From contig NC_009712.1 in assembly GCF_000017625.1 (NCBI RefSeq), forward strand, positions 2,046,001 to 2,110,000: a DNA stretch of 64,000 bases, read 5' to 3'. How positions within the stretch are numbered: position 1 is the first letter of the stretch; every line of letters starts with the position of its first letter. The DNA is from Methanoregula boonei 6A8. GTDB lineage: Archaea; Halobacteriota; Methanomicrobia; Methanomicrobiales; Methanospirillaceae. Made by a program: the position numbers and the translations under genes. Below the pieces are notes generated by a model. That model ran no database searches. It had not been told where the DNA came from and saw only the letters and a program-made list of their open reading frames with translations. Positions 44,188 to 53,706 of this stretch are shown here, piece by piece.

Positions 44188-44898
44188 TCAGGGCTGGTGT
44201 TTCAGGCTGCAGGCAAGGCGCAGCGAGGAGTTGACCATGTCCACGAGGTCTTCCTGCGTGTACGGGTTCTTTTCTATCTGCTCCCAGTCTTTGGTCGTGT
44301 CCTCGTTATTCTCCCCCACCCACGAGGCAATCGAAACCTCGGGGCTGTGAAAGCCCAGCCACGCAAAGAAGTTGAGGAGATTTCCTGCCACGTGCTGCAT
44401 GCCGTCCACGTGCCCGATGATGATCAGGCTCACCACCTTGTTTTTAATCATCCGGTTCCCGAACCACGAATACTGGTTCTCGATGCAGTTCATCCGTTCG
44501 ATGAACTTCTGGACAAGGGCCGAGTGGTTGTTCCAGCGGATGGGAGTCGCCAGAAAGAGAACATCGCAGTCCAGCACCGCCGCGTACACCTTGTCCATCT
44601 CGTCGTCCTCGTACTTCATCGTGGACTGGCAGGGATAGGTGCAGTCTGCGGGGTTTTCCGAATAGTTACCTTCGCAGTCGTAGATTTTAAGATCCTTTAA
44701 CCGGAGGAACTGCGTTTCGCACCCGAGATCCTTGCACCGGTCGAGTGCCCGGAGAAGCAGGCGTTCCGACTTGGACATGCCCGGCTCCTGCCGGCTTGAA
44801 CCGGAGATCCCGACCACGCGGGTGCCCTTCACGTTCGCCGGGTCCGGCGCCGTAATCGTTCCTACACCGATCTTCCGTCCGACTAGGGGGGATGGCAT
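44188..44898 (-). CDS. NADPH-dependent FMN reductase-family flavoprotein
   Basis: 236 residues; flavodoxin-like fold. The FMN phosphate loop is VVGISGSSRQEPGMSKSERLL, and ATPIRWNNHSALVQKFIERM is the second flavin-contact region. A cysteine-containing insert (DCEGNYSENPADCTYPCQ) sits where iron-sulfur flavoproteins carry cluster ligands, but the spacing (C-x9-C-x3-C) differs from the compact Isf motif, so cluster binding is uncertain. Probable redox role with F420H2, ferredoxin or NAD(P)H as donor unknown. Start not certain; the first ~25 residues before TRVVGISG may be non-essential. Confidence 0.78.
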   Translation of the reverse strand: MPSPLVGRKIGVGTITAPDPANVKGTRVVGISGSSRQEPGMSKSERLLLRALDRCKDLGCETQFLRLKDLKIYDCEGNYSENPADCTYPCQSTMKYEDDEMDKVYAAVLDCDVLFLATPIRWNNHSALVQKFIERMNCIENQYSWFGNRMIKNKVVSLIIIGHVDGMQHVAGNLLNFFAWLGFHSPEVSIASWVGENNEDTTKDWEQIEKNPYTQEDLVDMVNSSLRLACSLKHQP

Positions 44899-44952
44899 GC
44901 GGTACTGTGAGGAATACGAAAGGATATTGTTTGTCCCAAAAATGCCGGGCAG

Positions 44953-46365
44953 TTACCGTTTGTAGGTGACCATGGCCGCCACCACACAGCAGAGACCGCC
45001 GGCATACATGGCATTTGCAAAGATCGGCGGGAGCATCCCCGCCCCGGCATCGAGAACAGCGCCGGTGTAGCCAAGCGCATTGAGCTGGAGGACCAGAAGG
45101 ATGCTTCCCGCGGAGATCCCAAGCAGGATCCCGAGGTCCTGGAGGATCACGAGCAGGCTTGATGCGATCCCCGCCTTTTCTGCCGGGAGCGACCCCATGA
45201 TCTCGATGGTGTTTGGGCCCTGGAAGATCGAGCGGAAGAGGCCGGCAAGGATGAGCGCTATCACGATGACAAGGACGCTCTGCGTGGCAAACCCGTACCC
45301 GCACAGGAAAAACCCCCCGCCCATCCCAAGCACACCTATGGCGGGATAATTCTTTGAGGGCCGCTTATCATACGTCCTGCCAAAAACGGGGGCACTCACG
45401 ATCATGGCCACCGGCATCACAAAGGCCACAAGGCCCACCTGCAGGGGTTTCCAGCCCATGACTCCTTCGAAGTAGAACGGCAGGATGATGATGAGAATGA
45501 AAGTGGCAACAAAGTACAGGACAAGACTTGCCGAGGGGAGCACGAAGCGCCGGTCGGAAAAGAGGGAGAGGTCCATGAGCGGATTTCGGGCAGACCGTTC
45601 GCGGAGCACAAATGCGGCAAGCGCAGCGAGGGTAAAGACGGCGTACGCGGAGAGAGAGGTCATATTCACCGGCGGGTTTGCCAGTTCGTTGACAAAGAGG
45701 GCAACGCCTGCCATCAGCGCGATAAAGAGTGCAATCCCGGGGCTGTCGAGCTTTCCGATTTTCGAACCGGTCTCCTCCAGTTTCAGGTAGCGCACAGCGG
45801 GAATGAGCATGACGATCCCGATAGGGACGTTGACAAAAAAGACATACGGCCAGCCAAGGGCTTCCACGAGCACGCCGCCAAGGGCCGGGCCGATAATCAG
45901 GCCAAGGCCGACCGTGGCTGTCACGTACCCGAGCGCCTTACCCCTCTCGTGCAGGGGGAAGACCTGCATGATGATGGCCATGGAGATGGACATGAGCATC
46001 GCGGCCCCGATCCCCTGTACGATCCGCGAAAGGACGAGCAGGGGGAGTGTGTGTGCAAGCCCGCAGGCAGCAGAGCTTGCCACAAAGAGGGCCATGCCGC
46101 AGATGTAGAGCCGGGCCTTGCCAAGCACCGGGGAGAGGGTGCCAAAGATGAGCACGGTAGCAATGATCGTGATGATATAGGCTGTTGCAATCCACTGGGA
46201 CTGGCCCAGCGGCACGTTAAAGTCGCTGGTAATCGTCGGAAGCGCGATGGCAACAATATTGTTGTCCAGCACGGCCATGAAGACGCCCACGAGGATGACA
46301 AGGAGGATGGGGATGCGGTACCGGTGGGCAAATTCCGCAGGAGTAAGAGGGGGAGTCTCGGTCAT
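44953..46365 (-). CDS. MFS transporter, DHA2 (EmrB/QacA) family
   Basis: 470 residues with about 14 hydrophobic segments, the size of the 14-TM drug:H+ antiporter group. Signature blocks: LDNNIVAIALPTITSDF (motif D1), SQWIATAYIITIIATVLIFG, GKARLYICGMALFVASSAAC and RIVQGIGAAMLMSISMAII. An exporter of toxic or self-made small molecules is likely; the substrate cannot be named. Transcribed alone on the minus strand. Confidence 0.9.
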   Translation of the reverse strand: MTETPPLTPAEFAHRYRIPILLVILVGVFMAVLDNNIVAIALPTITSDFNVPLGQSQWIATAYIITIIATVLIFGTLSPVLGKARLYICGMALFVASSAACGLAHTLPLLVLSRIVQGIGAAMLMSISMAIIMQVFPLHERGKALGYVTATVGLGLIIGPALGGVLVEALGWPYVFFVNVPIGIVMLIPAVRYLKLEETGSKIGKLDSPGIALFIALMAGVALFVNELANPPVNMTSLSAYAVFTLAALAAFVLRERSARNPLMDLSLFSDRRFVLPSASLVLYFVATFILIIILPFYFEGVMGWKPLQVGLVAFVMPVAMIVSAPVFGRTYDKRPSKNYPAIGVLGMGGGFFLCGYGFATQSVLVIVIALILAGLFRSIFQGPNTIEIMGSLPAEKAGIASSLLVILQDLGILLGISAGSILLVLQLNALGYTGAVLDAGAGMLPPIFANAMYAGGLCCVVAAMVTYKR

Positions 46366-46439
46366 GGCTGATCACGGACAGGTTGTATACGATATCGGGG
46401 TTAGGAGGAAAAGACCCTGCCGATCCCGGGAAAAAGAGG

Positions 46440-47582
46440 TTATTTCCCGAAAAATTCTGCAACCTCTTTGAGGTGCTTTCTGATCGGGAGGCCCTGGGGG
46501 CACTTTTCCTCGCAGGCCCCGCATTCGGTGCAGCAGGAGGCATATGCCGGGATGCCCCCGAAGATCCCGCTTAAGGCCCATCCGTAGATCCCGCCGGCGT
46601 GTTCCTTTGCGTCGTAGATGTGCGCCTGGTTGTAGAACTCAAAGCACTCGGGAATCCCGACCCCGTTCTCGCAGGGGGTGCAGTACCGGCAGCCGGTGCA
46701 GGGGATCTTCACCCGTTCTGCGAGCGCCTTTTTCACATTAGCGATAACGGCAAGATCGTCTTTTGAGAGCGAGCCGGCCTTTCCCTGTTCTGCGCAGGCA
46801 ATATTTTCAACCACCTGCTCCATCGCAGACATGCCCGAGAGCGCAACAGTGACTTCAGGATGGTTCCAGACCCAGCGCAGGCCCCACTCCACAGGGGTGC
46901 GCTGCACGGGGGCATGTGCAAGGATATCCTTTGTTGCCGGGATCTCTTTTGCGAGAAGCCCTCCCCGGAGGGGTTCCATCACCACGATCCCGATGCCTTT
47001 CTTTGCCGCATACTGCAAGCCTTCGGTTCCCGCCTGGTACTGTTCGTCCATGAAGTTGTACTGGATCTGGGCAAAGGTCCAGTCATAGGCATCTACGATC
47101 TCCTTAAAGAGCGGGAGGGCGGCGTGGAACGAGAAACAGGGGTACCGGATCCGCCCGTCGTCTATTGCATCGTCGAGGAAGTCGAGCACACCCGCTTCGC
47201 TTGTGGCCTTCCAGGTGGCCGCGTTAAGCCCGTGGACGAGATAGAAGTCGATATGGTCGGTGGCAAGGCGGGCAAGCTGCTCGTTGAGGTACTTGTCCAT
47301 GTCCCCGGGTTTTGTGATCAGCCAGCTCGGGAGCTTGGTGGCGAGCATGACTTTCTCGCGGTAGCCGTCGGCAAGCGCCCGGCCCACGAATGGTTCGCTC
47401 TCCCCGTTGTGGTAGGGGTACGCGGTGTCCACGTAGTTGACACCGTGGTCGATGGCGTACCGCGCCATCTCTGTTGCAAGCGGTTCGTTTATCTGCTGGT
47501 TTTCGAGCACCGGCAGGCGCATACACCCGAACCCGAGGATCGATATATCCTGGTGGACCTTAGGGAATCTCCTGTACAGCAT
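46440..47582 (-). CDS. Aldo/keto reductase with C-terminal ferredoxin domain
   Basis: 380 residues from ATG 47582 (MLYRRFPKVHQDIS); a longer upstream frame was rejected. The TIM-barrel AKR part has GFGCMRLPV, VNYVDTAYPYHNGESE (catalytic Asp and Tyr) and a lysine in MLATKLPSW. The C-terminal ~75 residues carry CTGCRYCTPCENGVGIPECF and CCTECGACEEKCPQGLPI, ligands for up to two [4Fe-4S] clusters. This AKR-ferredoxin form is common in anaerobic archaea and bacteria; the substrate is unknown. Confidence 0.9.
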   Translation of the reverse strand: MLYRRFPKVHQDISILGFGCMRLPVLENQQINEPLATEMARYAIDHGVNYVDTAYPYHNGESEPFVGRALADGYREKVMLATKLPSWLITKPGDMDKYLNEQLARLATDHIDFYLVHGLNAATWKATSEAGVLDFLDDAIDDGRIRYPCFSFHAALPLFKEIVDAYDWTFAQIQYNFMDEQYQAGTEGLQYAAKKGIGIVVMEPLRGGLLAKEIPATKDILAHAPVQRTPVEWGLRWVWNHPEVTVALSGMSAMEQVVENIACAEQGKAGSLSKDDLAVIANVKKALAERVKIPCTGCRYCTPCENGVGIPECFEFYNQAHIYDAKEHAGGIYGWALSGIFGGIPAYASCCTECGACEEKCPQGLPIRKHLKEVAEFFGK

Positions 47583-47697
47583 GGCTTCTCCTTCCCGTTC
47601 GTACGAAAAATGACCTGTGGTGATAAAAAGGGGGCAGGGTGCGAAAGGCCAGTTAGTGCCCCGGAGGATACCAGGGTGCGGTGGCGGGAGGAGAGAT

Positions 47698-48675
47698 CTA
47701 CGGTACCCTGCGCCGGGTCGTTGTAGGATCGTTTGCGAGATACCGGGGCTTTTCCCCGGCCGCATACCGTTTCACATTCTCTGCAAAGGCCCGGGAAATA
47801 CCCTCGTACGAGACGTCCGTGACCCCTCCGGTATGGGGAGTGGCGATCACGTTCTCTTTAAAGATCGGATGGTTCGGGTCCACCGGCTCCTCCCAGAAAA
47901 CATCAAGACCGGCGCCGGCCACCTGCCCGCTTTTTAGTGCTGTAAGCAGGGCATGCTCATCAAGGAGGCCGCCACGGGCCACATTGATGAGATAGACCCC
48001 GCGTTTCATGGCAGCAATTTCGGCTTTGCCGATAAGGTGGTACCGGTCCGGCGTGTAGTTGAGCGAGAGCACCACGTAGTCGGCCCCTGCCACAGCTGCG
48101 GGAAGTTCGGCAAGGGTATACCGGCGGGCGATCTCTATGCCCGGCACCGTGCGATCGGCATGGTCGTCTGCAGTCACGATCCGGACCTGAAAGCCGGCGA
48201 GCCGGCGGGCCAGCTCCCTTCCGATCCCGCCCAGGCCCACGATGCAGACTGTTTTTCCCCGGAGCGCCACACCTTCGGGGGAACCCCACGGGAGGGGTTT
48301 GTTCTCTTCCCGTGCCCGGGCAAGCCGGTTCCAGTTCCGCGAGAGCATAAGCATGAAGAGGATGGCGTGTTCGGCAACCGATGCGGCATTGCCGGACTCT
48401 TCACTGGGGATACGGGCCACCCGGATGCCGTTTCTTGTGGCCGCTTCGATGTCCACTCCCTCAAGGCCCACCCCGAACTGCTGGATGAACGCAAAATGCC
48501 CCTTTTTCATGAGGGCCTCGTCTACCCGGTTGACGGTCGGCACGACAATATCTGCATCCGCGATATGGGAACCGATCTGGTCTGGCGGGAAGGCAAGGAT
48601 CTCGTCGTCCGGGAGGAGTGCGGCCAGCTGCTTCCTTGCCTCGGGGAAGCCCTCGCCGCAGAAGAGGATCTTCAT
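47698..48675 (-). CDS. D-isomer-specific 2-hydroxyacid dehydrogenase
   Basis: 325 residues. The NAD(P) Rossmann motif is VCIVGLGGIGRELARRL, with NVARGGLLDEHALLTAL and VIATPHTGGVTDVSYEG (catalytic His). The Arg/Glu pair of the family is in LINVARGG and in the stretch near WEEPVDPNHPIF. It could be a hydroxypyruvate, glyoxylate or phosphoglycerate-type enzyme; it lacks the ACT domain of SerA. Single gene. Confidence 0.88.
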   Translation of the reverse strand: MKILFCGEGFPEARKQLAALLPDDEILAFPPDQIGSHIADADIVVPTVNRVDEALMKKGHFAFIQQFGVGLEGVDIEAATRNGIRVARIPSEESGNAASVAEHAILFMLMLSRNWNRLARAREENKPLPWGSPEGVALRGKTVCIVGLGGIGRELARRLAGFQVRIVTADDHADRTVPGIEIARRYTLAELPAAVAGADYVVLSLNYTPDRYHLIGKAEIAAMKRGVYLINVARGGLLDEHALLTALKSGQVAGAGLDVFWEEPVDPNHPIFKENVIATPHTGGVTDVSYEGISRAFAENVKRYAAGEKPRYLANDPTTTRRRVP

Positions 48676-48790
48676 AGGTATTTTTTATTCGCGTTCCCGG
48701 GTGATCAGGGCATCGGTTCCGGCGGGAACCGGGGGGTCTTCCCGTAGCCCGGAAGGAGTTCTGGCAGGTGCAGAAAAACCTGTGAGTCCC

Positions 48791-49459
48791 TTATGAGGAG
48801 GTCCGGAGTGATGCAATAAGATTCTGCTCGTCGCCACCAGCCTCGTACTGGTCAGCCGCGAGCGTCCGGGCCGAGACTACCGCGGAAAGCCGGGGGTCGA
48901 GCTTTTCTGCCTGTGCATACTCGTCCATGGCTGTCCGGTAGGTGTCCAGGGAGTCAAGGACAACGGCATGCTGTTCCTGGTACTGGGTGGCGGCAAGCAC
49001 AAGGTTTGCATCCCCGTCCCGCAACAGGATCTGTGCGTTCTTTGGCTGGACGGTAAGTGCAGAATCGTAATACGCGATCGCCCCGGGGTAATCCCCGTTC
49101 CAGGAGGAGAAATCCCCCATCCGGACAAGGACATCCGGGTCATTGGGGTACGAGGCGAGCAGCTGGCGGTAGATCTGTTCGGCTTCCCCGGTCTGCCCGG
49201 ACCGTATCAGGGCCTCGGCTTTCTTTTTTAACAGGACCGGATCGGCAGGGTTTGCGGCCAGGGCATCGTTATACAGGGTAAGGGCCATGTCGGACTGGTT
49301 GGCAAGCATGAGGGCATCTCCCGCCGTGGCCTGGCCATCCTGCACGATACCTGCCGGTGTCAGCCCCGGGGCAAGAAGCGGGACGATGATGACAACCCCG
49401 GCGATGAGCGCAACAACCAGGAGGAGGATCCATTTCATCTGCATGGTTCGCGGGTGCAT
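48791..49459 (-). CDS. Membrane-anchored TPR protein
   Basis: 222 residues. One N-terminal membrane segment (KWILLLVVALIAGVVIIVPLLAPG), then about four TPR-type repeats (for example AGDALMLANQSDMALTLYNDALAANPADP and GEAEQIYRQLLASYPNDPDV, given here only in part). The ATG may be 49459 or one of two in-frame ATGs within the next 21 bases. Likely a protein-binding scaffold facing outside. Confidence 0.75.
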   Translation of the reverse strand: MHPRTMQMKWILLLVVALIAGVVIIVPLLAPGLTPAGIVQDGQATAGDALMLANQSDMALTLYNDALAANPADPVLLKKKAEALIRSGQTGEAEQIYRQLLASYPNDPDVLVRMGDFSSWNGDYPGAIAYYDSALTVQPKNAQILLRDGDANLVLAATQYQEQHAVVLDSLDTYRTAMDEYAQAEKLDPRLSAVVSARTLAADQYEAGGDEQNLIASLRTSS

Positions 49460-49695
49460 TCCCCGGCAAGGGGATGCACGTACCTACCATCATCTCCCGG
49501 TTCATGGGTAATTAACCCGGCGCTTTTTTGCCGGGGACCATCCCGGATTTCTGTACCGTAGTAAAAACCGAAGGATTCCGTTGTGAAAAACCGGGCCTTT
49601 GTCCCGGACCGGGGCATATGGCACCGTGCAGGAGATCTCTTTAGGATATGCCCCCGTAAAAGGAAAATAAAAGAGTCAGAATGGGAAAAGATGGC

Positions 49696-49833
49696 TTACT
49701 TGAGCTTTTTCTCAAGTTTCTTGAGCTTCTTTTTCGCGCTGTCGCTGCCGGCTGCTGCCTGCTTTGCGAGTTCTTCTGCCTTGACCTTCTTTGCCTGGTT
49801 GAGCTTGGTTAACTGTTTCTTGCTGGTTGGCAT
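49696..49833 (-). CDS. Lysine-rich 45-residue protein
   Basis: A small ORF with a good GAGGT ribosome site 8 nt before its ATG at 49833. The product starts MPTSKKQLTKLNQAKK and ends KKKLKKLEKKLK; about a third is lysine, and it should be helical and very basic. It could bind nucleic acid or be a ribosome-associated microprotein. No family recognised. Confidence 0.6.
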   Translation of the reverse strand: MPTSKKQLTKLNQAKKVKAEELAKQAAAGSDSAKKKLKKLEKKLK

Positions 49834-50060
49834 TCGTTTACCTCGTAACGCCTTATACAGGTTCTATTTGCCTTTTCTCCTTCATAAAACATCCCTGCGT
49901 ATCGCGGTGAATGCAAGTGAGAGAGAGAACAGGGGATCACGGCCCCCGGGATCCGGCCCGGGAGGGTATTTTCTGCAGGCGGGCTCTTTGTTCGCCCTGA
50001 TGCAACTGCCTGCAGCATCCCAAACCCTTATTATTCCCGGGAATAGACTCCCCGGTTACC

Positions 50061-51377
50061 ATGACCCGGGTCATTTCCATCTCGCCAACGATACGCCATG
50101 AAGGTAAGTCGGGACTCGTCCTGGATGTTGACGAAAAGGGGATTGTTACCCGGGGGGACTGGGTCGGGTTGTCACCGGTCCGGGGGATCGAGCGGTTCTG
50201 TACCGGAAAGAAGATGCACCAGGTACCAAAGATTGCCTCCCGGACCTGCGGTATCTGCCCGGTGCCCCATGTGCTCGCGGGCGTCGGGGCCATGGAAGCC
50301 TCGATCGGCTGCGAGGTCCCAAAAGACGCTCTCCTCCTGCGCAGGATCATCCATAGTGCGTCGCGCCTCTCGGTCCATGCCCTCCACGCCTTTATGGTGC
50401 TCCCGGACCTGTATTACCCCGGCACCGATACCCGGATCAACCCATACTCCCCCGAGCCCCGGGCCCGCGCCATCGCAGACCGGATCCAGCGGATCCGGGA
50501 GATCGGGCAGGACTGCGTGCAGATAGCGGGCGGCGAGGCGATCCACCCGGGCAACCCCCGGGTGGGCGGGATGTACCGCAATATCTCCCCGCAGGCAAAA
50601 ACAAAACTCTTCGATCTGGCAAAAGAGGGAAATGTCCTTGCCCACGAACACCTGGACTGCATGCTTGCCCTGATCCGGGATTTTTCCCGGCGGGAGTGGG
50701 TGGAGATCGGTGGCGCCCGGGTGCCGGTCCCAAAGAACCTCGGATACCACAACCAGGGCTATCTTGCCACGGACCCGCTGTACGGCACCTCAAGCCTTGA
50801 GGAGCACCCGTCCTTTGACCTTGCACGGTATGCGGAAGTATCGCCTGAACACTGGTACCGGGGGCCGGGGGAGGTTACGTACGGGGATCCCACCTATCCC
50901 GGGGGCGGGACGTTACCTGAGGGGACCGCGTTTGATCCCGCACGGGAGATGTGCCCGGCCGTGCCCATCTATGACGGGCAGCCGGTCGAGGTCGGGGCTG
51001 CGGCACGGCTCCGGCGTTTTTCGAATTTTGACGAGAAAGGCACGATCGGGCAGCTCGTGGCCCGGCAGATGGAGTGCATCCCGGCCGTAACCGAACTGGA
51101 GGACTGCATTGACCGGCTCAATCCCGCAGGGGCAGTCCGTGCGGGCACACTTCCCCCCGGCGACGGGAAGCCGGGCTGGGCAGCAAACGAGGCCCCCCGC
51201 GGGACACTGGTCCACATCACCCGGGTCAAGGATCGGAAGGTCCGGTTCTTCAAGATGATCGTTCCCACGTCATGGAACATGCCGACCGCCGGCCTTGCGC
51301 TTGCCGGTTCGCCCTGGCAGCTTGCCGAGTTTGTTATCCGGGGCTACGACCCGTGCATATCCTGTGCGTCGCACTAA
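50061..51377 (+). CDS. Orphan FrhA-like [NiFe] hydrogenase large subunit without C-terminal extension
   Basis: 438 residues, similar to the alpha subunit of F420-reducing hydrogenase. NiFe ligands are in RTCGICPVPH (C63, C66) and GYDPCISCASH (C432, C435), with RGIERFCTGK as the conserved RGxE region. The reading frame stops directly after the final His, where FrhA precursors normally carry a short extension removed by a protease after nickel insertion. No small subunit (FrhG), FrhB or FrhD gene is adjacent. It may pair with subunits encoded elsewhere, or be a sensor or replacement subunit matured without proteolysis. Confidence 0.87.
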   Translation: MTRVISISPTIRHEGKSGLVLDVDEKGIVTRGDWVGLSPVRGIERFCTGKKMHQVPKIASRTCGICPVPHVLAGVGAMEASIGCEVPKDALLLRRIIHSASRLSVHALHAFMVLPDLYYPGTDTRINPYSPEPRARAIADRIQRIREIGQDCVQIAGGEAIHPGNPRVGGMYRNISPQAKTKLFDLAKEGNVLAHEHLDCMLALIRDFSRREWVEIGGARVPVPKNLGYHNQGYLATDPLYGTSSLEEHPSFDLARYAEVSPEHWYRGPGEVTYGDPTYPGGGTLPEGTAFDPAREMCPAVPIYDGQPVEVGAAARLRRFSNFDEKGTIGQLVARQMECIPAVTELEDCIDRLNPAGAVRAGTLPPGDGKPGWAANEAPRGTLVHITRVKDRKVRFFKMIVPTSWNMPTAGLALAGSPWQLAEFVIRGYDPCISCASH

Positions 51378-51451
51378 CAGCGTGGCAAAGCCGTGATGTA
51401 TCCGGTTAAAAATAAGATGGGCAGGGGAATTGTCCCCTGTCCTTTGTTCGT

Positions 51452-51589
51452 TTACGCTTTTCTCTCTCCTTCGGACTCTTCCATGTGGTCGAGGACCCGG
51501 TCCCACATGACCAGGAGACCGGGGATTATCACGTAGGCGAGGAGGCCGGTGCCGAGGAAGGCCCCGGTGATGATGAGCGAGGTGTCCAT
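51452..51589 (-). CDS. Small membrane protein, 45 aa
   Basis: Starts at ATG 51589 after an AAGGTGAG ribosome site, 11 bp behind the stop of the next gene upstream. One membrane segment (IITGAFLGTGLLAYVIIPGLLVMWD) and a charged tail. Close coupling to gene 51601-52104 supports it as real. No family recognised. Confidence 0.55.
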   Translation of the reverse strand: MDTSLIITGAFLGTGLLAYVIIPGLLVMWDRVLDHMEESEGERKA

Positions 51590-51600
51590 CGCGCTCACCT

Positions 51601-52104
51601 TCAGGCAAGGGCGGGAACCCCGTCCGCCCAGGTCTCGACCACGGTCTGGATGGAGTCGTCCTCGTAGGACGAGAGCGAAACCTGCTGGCGGGAGAACGTC
51701 AGGATGAAGATCTCCCCGTTTGCCACATGGCACTTGAGGGTTGCCGAGAACCGGTCGCTCTCGATGTTGTGTGCGGGGACTCCGCCGTGGGCGGTGATGT
51801 TTGCGGTGTTTGCAAGCACCGCGGCAACACCTGCCTTGTAGCCGGCAACCGTGGCATAGCTCTCCGAGCCGTTGCCGATCACCTTTCCCTCGTTGTCCTG
51901 GTACACGAATTTTGCCGTGTAGGTTTCCCTTGACTTTTCTACGGGCGGGTGGCTTGCGCCCGCGCTCATATACGATACACACCCGAACGGGTTGTTCAGG
52001 ATGACGGACTGGATCAGTGCGTTGAATGCGTCCACGTCCTCGAACGGTGACGCAAGTGTGCGGACCGAGCTCTTGACTGCACTCTTTGGTGTGAAGTCTG
52101 CCAT
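51601..52104 (-). CDS. Hypothetical protein, 167 aa
   Basis: From ATG 52104 (MADFTPKSAVKSSVR). Soluble, mixed alpha/beta, with VILNNPFGCVSYMSAG and TAKFVYQDNEGKVIGNG as notable stretches. I do not recognise the family. It forms a two-gene unit with the small membrane protein at 51452-51589. Confidence 0.65.
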   Translation of the reverse strand: MADFTPKSAVKSSVRTLASPFEDVDAFNALIQSVILNNPFGCVSYMSAGASHPPVEKSRETYTAKFVYQDNEGKVIGNGSESYATVAGYKAGVAAVLANTANITAHGGVPAHNIESDRFSATLKCHVANGEIFILTFSRQQVSLSSYEDDSIQTVVETWADGVPALA

Positions 52105-52331
52105 TTTTCTCACTTCCTTTGTTTTTTCTGTCGCGGGGCGCCCTTTGACATACAATCATAGGATTTGAAGGGATAAAGGCCTGAAAAAGCGGAGGAATCC
52201 GGGGAAAAATTACGGCTGATTTGAGGATCCGGACATCCCGGCGTGGAGCGGAGTTGAACGGAGCGTTAAGGAGAGGTATTTTGCCGACCAAACTCTCCCA
52301 AAAACCCCGCGATAGAGAAAACGCTGGCCGG

Positions 52332-52949
52332 TCAGCTCTTCAGCAAATCCACCAGGGTAAAGAGCGTGGTGTTTTCCACCTGATCCCGTCTTCCTGTCAC
52401 GATAAGGAGGTACTGGCTGCCGGGCTGGAAACCATGCTGTGAGGTATCGACCGTCCACGACCACATGTTTGCGCCACATCTTCCGGGGCTGACTGCGACC
52501 GTAGCGGCGACCCCCCCGCTGCAAGGGTTCACCGAATCATATGAGGGTGGAGTTTCTGTTTTTGCACAGGGTTGAAAATTGGAAGACATTACGGTAAGGG
52601 AGAGATTTTCCCCTGCTGCCATGTTCGTGGTTCCCGTAAAGGTGATCCAGTCCCCGGCCGCGTGATTGGCCACGGGATCGATGGTAATTATTGGGACATT
52701 CGAGACATTTCCTGAACCGGACATCAGAGGGCAGGGGGTTGAATCCGGGAGTTCCAGCGATGCAGGGAGAGACAGGGGGACGGCAAGGGTGCTCGCATTT
52801 CCCGGGAGGGAATTTTGCCCGGATGAGGGGGTGATACAGCCGCACGCAAGCACCACGCACAGGAGAATGAGTATAACCGCACAAAGGGGGCCAAATCCTC
52901 CCTGCAGCAGGCAGAGAGTATTGTTTGATACAGGGCGGGCGGGCATCAC
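52332..52949 (-). CDS. Putative secreted lipoprotein with DUF3821-like domain
   Basis: 205 residues. Signal segment CAVILILLCVVLACGCITP ends in a lipobox-like LACGC. The mature part has IITIDPVANHAAGDWITFTG followed by TTNMAAGENLSLTV, similar to the Ig-like repeats of Methanomicrobiales surface proteins (DUF3821-like). Four further cysteines may form disulfides. No nearby partner is evident. Confidence 0.65.
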   Translation of the reverse strand: MMPARPVSNNTLCLLQGGFGPLCAVILILLCVVLACGCITPSSGQNSLPGNASTLAVPLSLPASLELPDSTPCPLMSGSGNVSNVPIITIDPVANHAAGDWITFTGTTNMAAGENLSLTVMSSNFQPCAKTETPPSYDSVNPCSGGVAATVAVSPGRCGANMWSWTVDTSQHGFQPGSQYLLIVTGRRDQVENTTLFTLVDLLKS

Positions 52950-53007
52950 TTCTGTTTTCCTATTTTTAATTTATTTTTCATTCCATATACTTTTCCTGTA
53001 AAAAAAG

Positions 53008-53517
53008 TTAGTCCTCCAGCGAGGAGGGGAACCGGTGGTCGTATGCAAGACCGCCGGGGTAAACCCGGTAATATCTCCAGCCGCAGGCCGGGGAATATAC
53101 CCAGATCATGATCCGGCAGTGCAGCCGGGCGGCCATCGGGCAGAGATATTCCACGGCACCGGGGTAATCGGTGCGGAGCCGGGCCGCGCTCGGGACCGGC
53201 TTTCTCGCGCTGATGACAAGCACGAGCAGCGGGTCATCCTTACTGAACGCGATGATGCTGACCGGCAGGGGCGATTCGGCGAGCCGGACCGGGACATACC
53301 CGTGTGCGGCAAGGATCTTGAGTGCTTCATGGACGTGGGCAGTGTTCCTGCTGTACCGCTGAGCGGTACCTGCCTCATTCCCTCCCGGGGCAGTGTGCAG
53401 GATAACGGTTATTTCACCTGCGACTGCTTCGCAGGGGTTAATCCGGTTGCTGTACGAGGCACCGGATGCAAGAGCACCCGGGGCAATCACATCCTGTTCG
53501 TTGATTTCTGTTGTCAT
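53008..53517 (-). CDS. Hypothetical protein, 169 aa
   Basis: From ATG 53517 (MTTEINEQDVIAPG). Soluble; the middle part (HVHEALKILAAHGYVPVRLA, then VSIIAFSKDDPLLVLVISA and CPMAARLHCRIMIWVYSPAC) is alternately helical and strand-like, perhaps a nuclease-like or VSR-like fold, but I see no catalytic motif that would prove it. The family is unknown to me. Confidence 0.55.
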   Translation of the reverse strand: MTTEINEQDVIAPGALASGASYSNRINPCEAVAGEITVILHTAPGGNEAGTAQRYSRNTAHVHEALKILAAHGYVPVRLAESPLPVSIIAFSKDDPLLVLVISARKPVPSAARLRTDYPGAVEYLCPMAARLHCRIMIWVYSPACGWRYYRVYPGGLAYDHRFPSSLED

Positions 53518-53706
53518 GGGGAATCCTCCGTTTCTATTCTGGCCCGTGACCCGGGGCCAGGGTACCCTCAAGGGAATGGCAGGAAGGCAGGCGTACTCTA
53601 ACCTGCCCGTACGCAAAACAAACGCCGACCCGGTAAACGAAACGTGTACTATCGCCAGGGCATACGCTGCCAAGCGATCACAAACCCATAACAACCGGAC
53701 CGGCGG

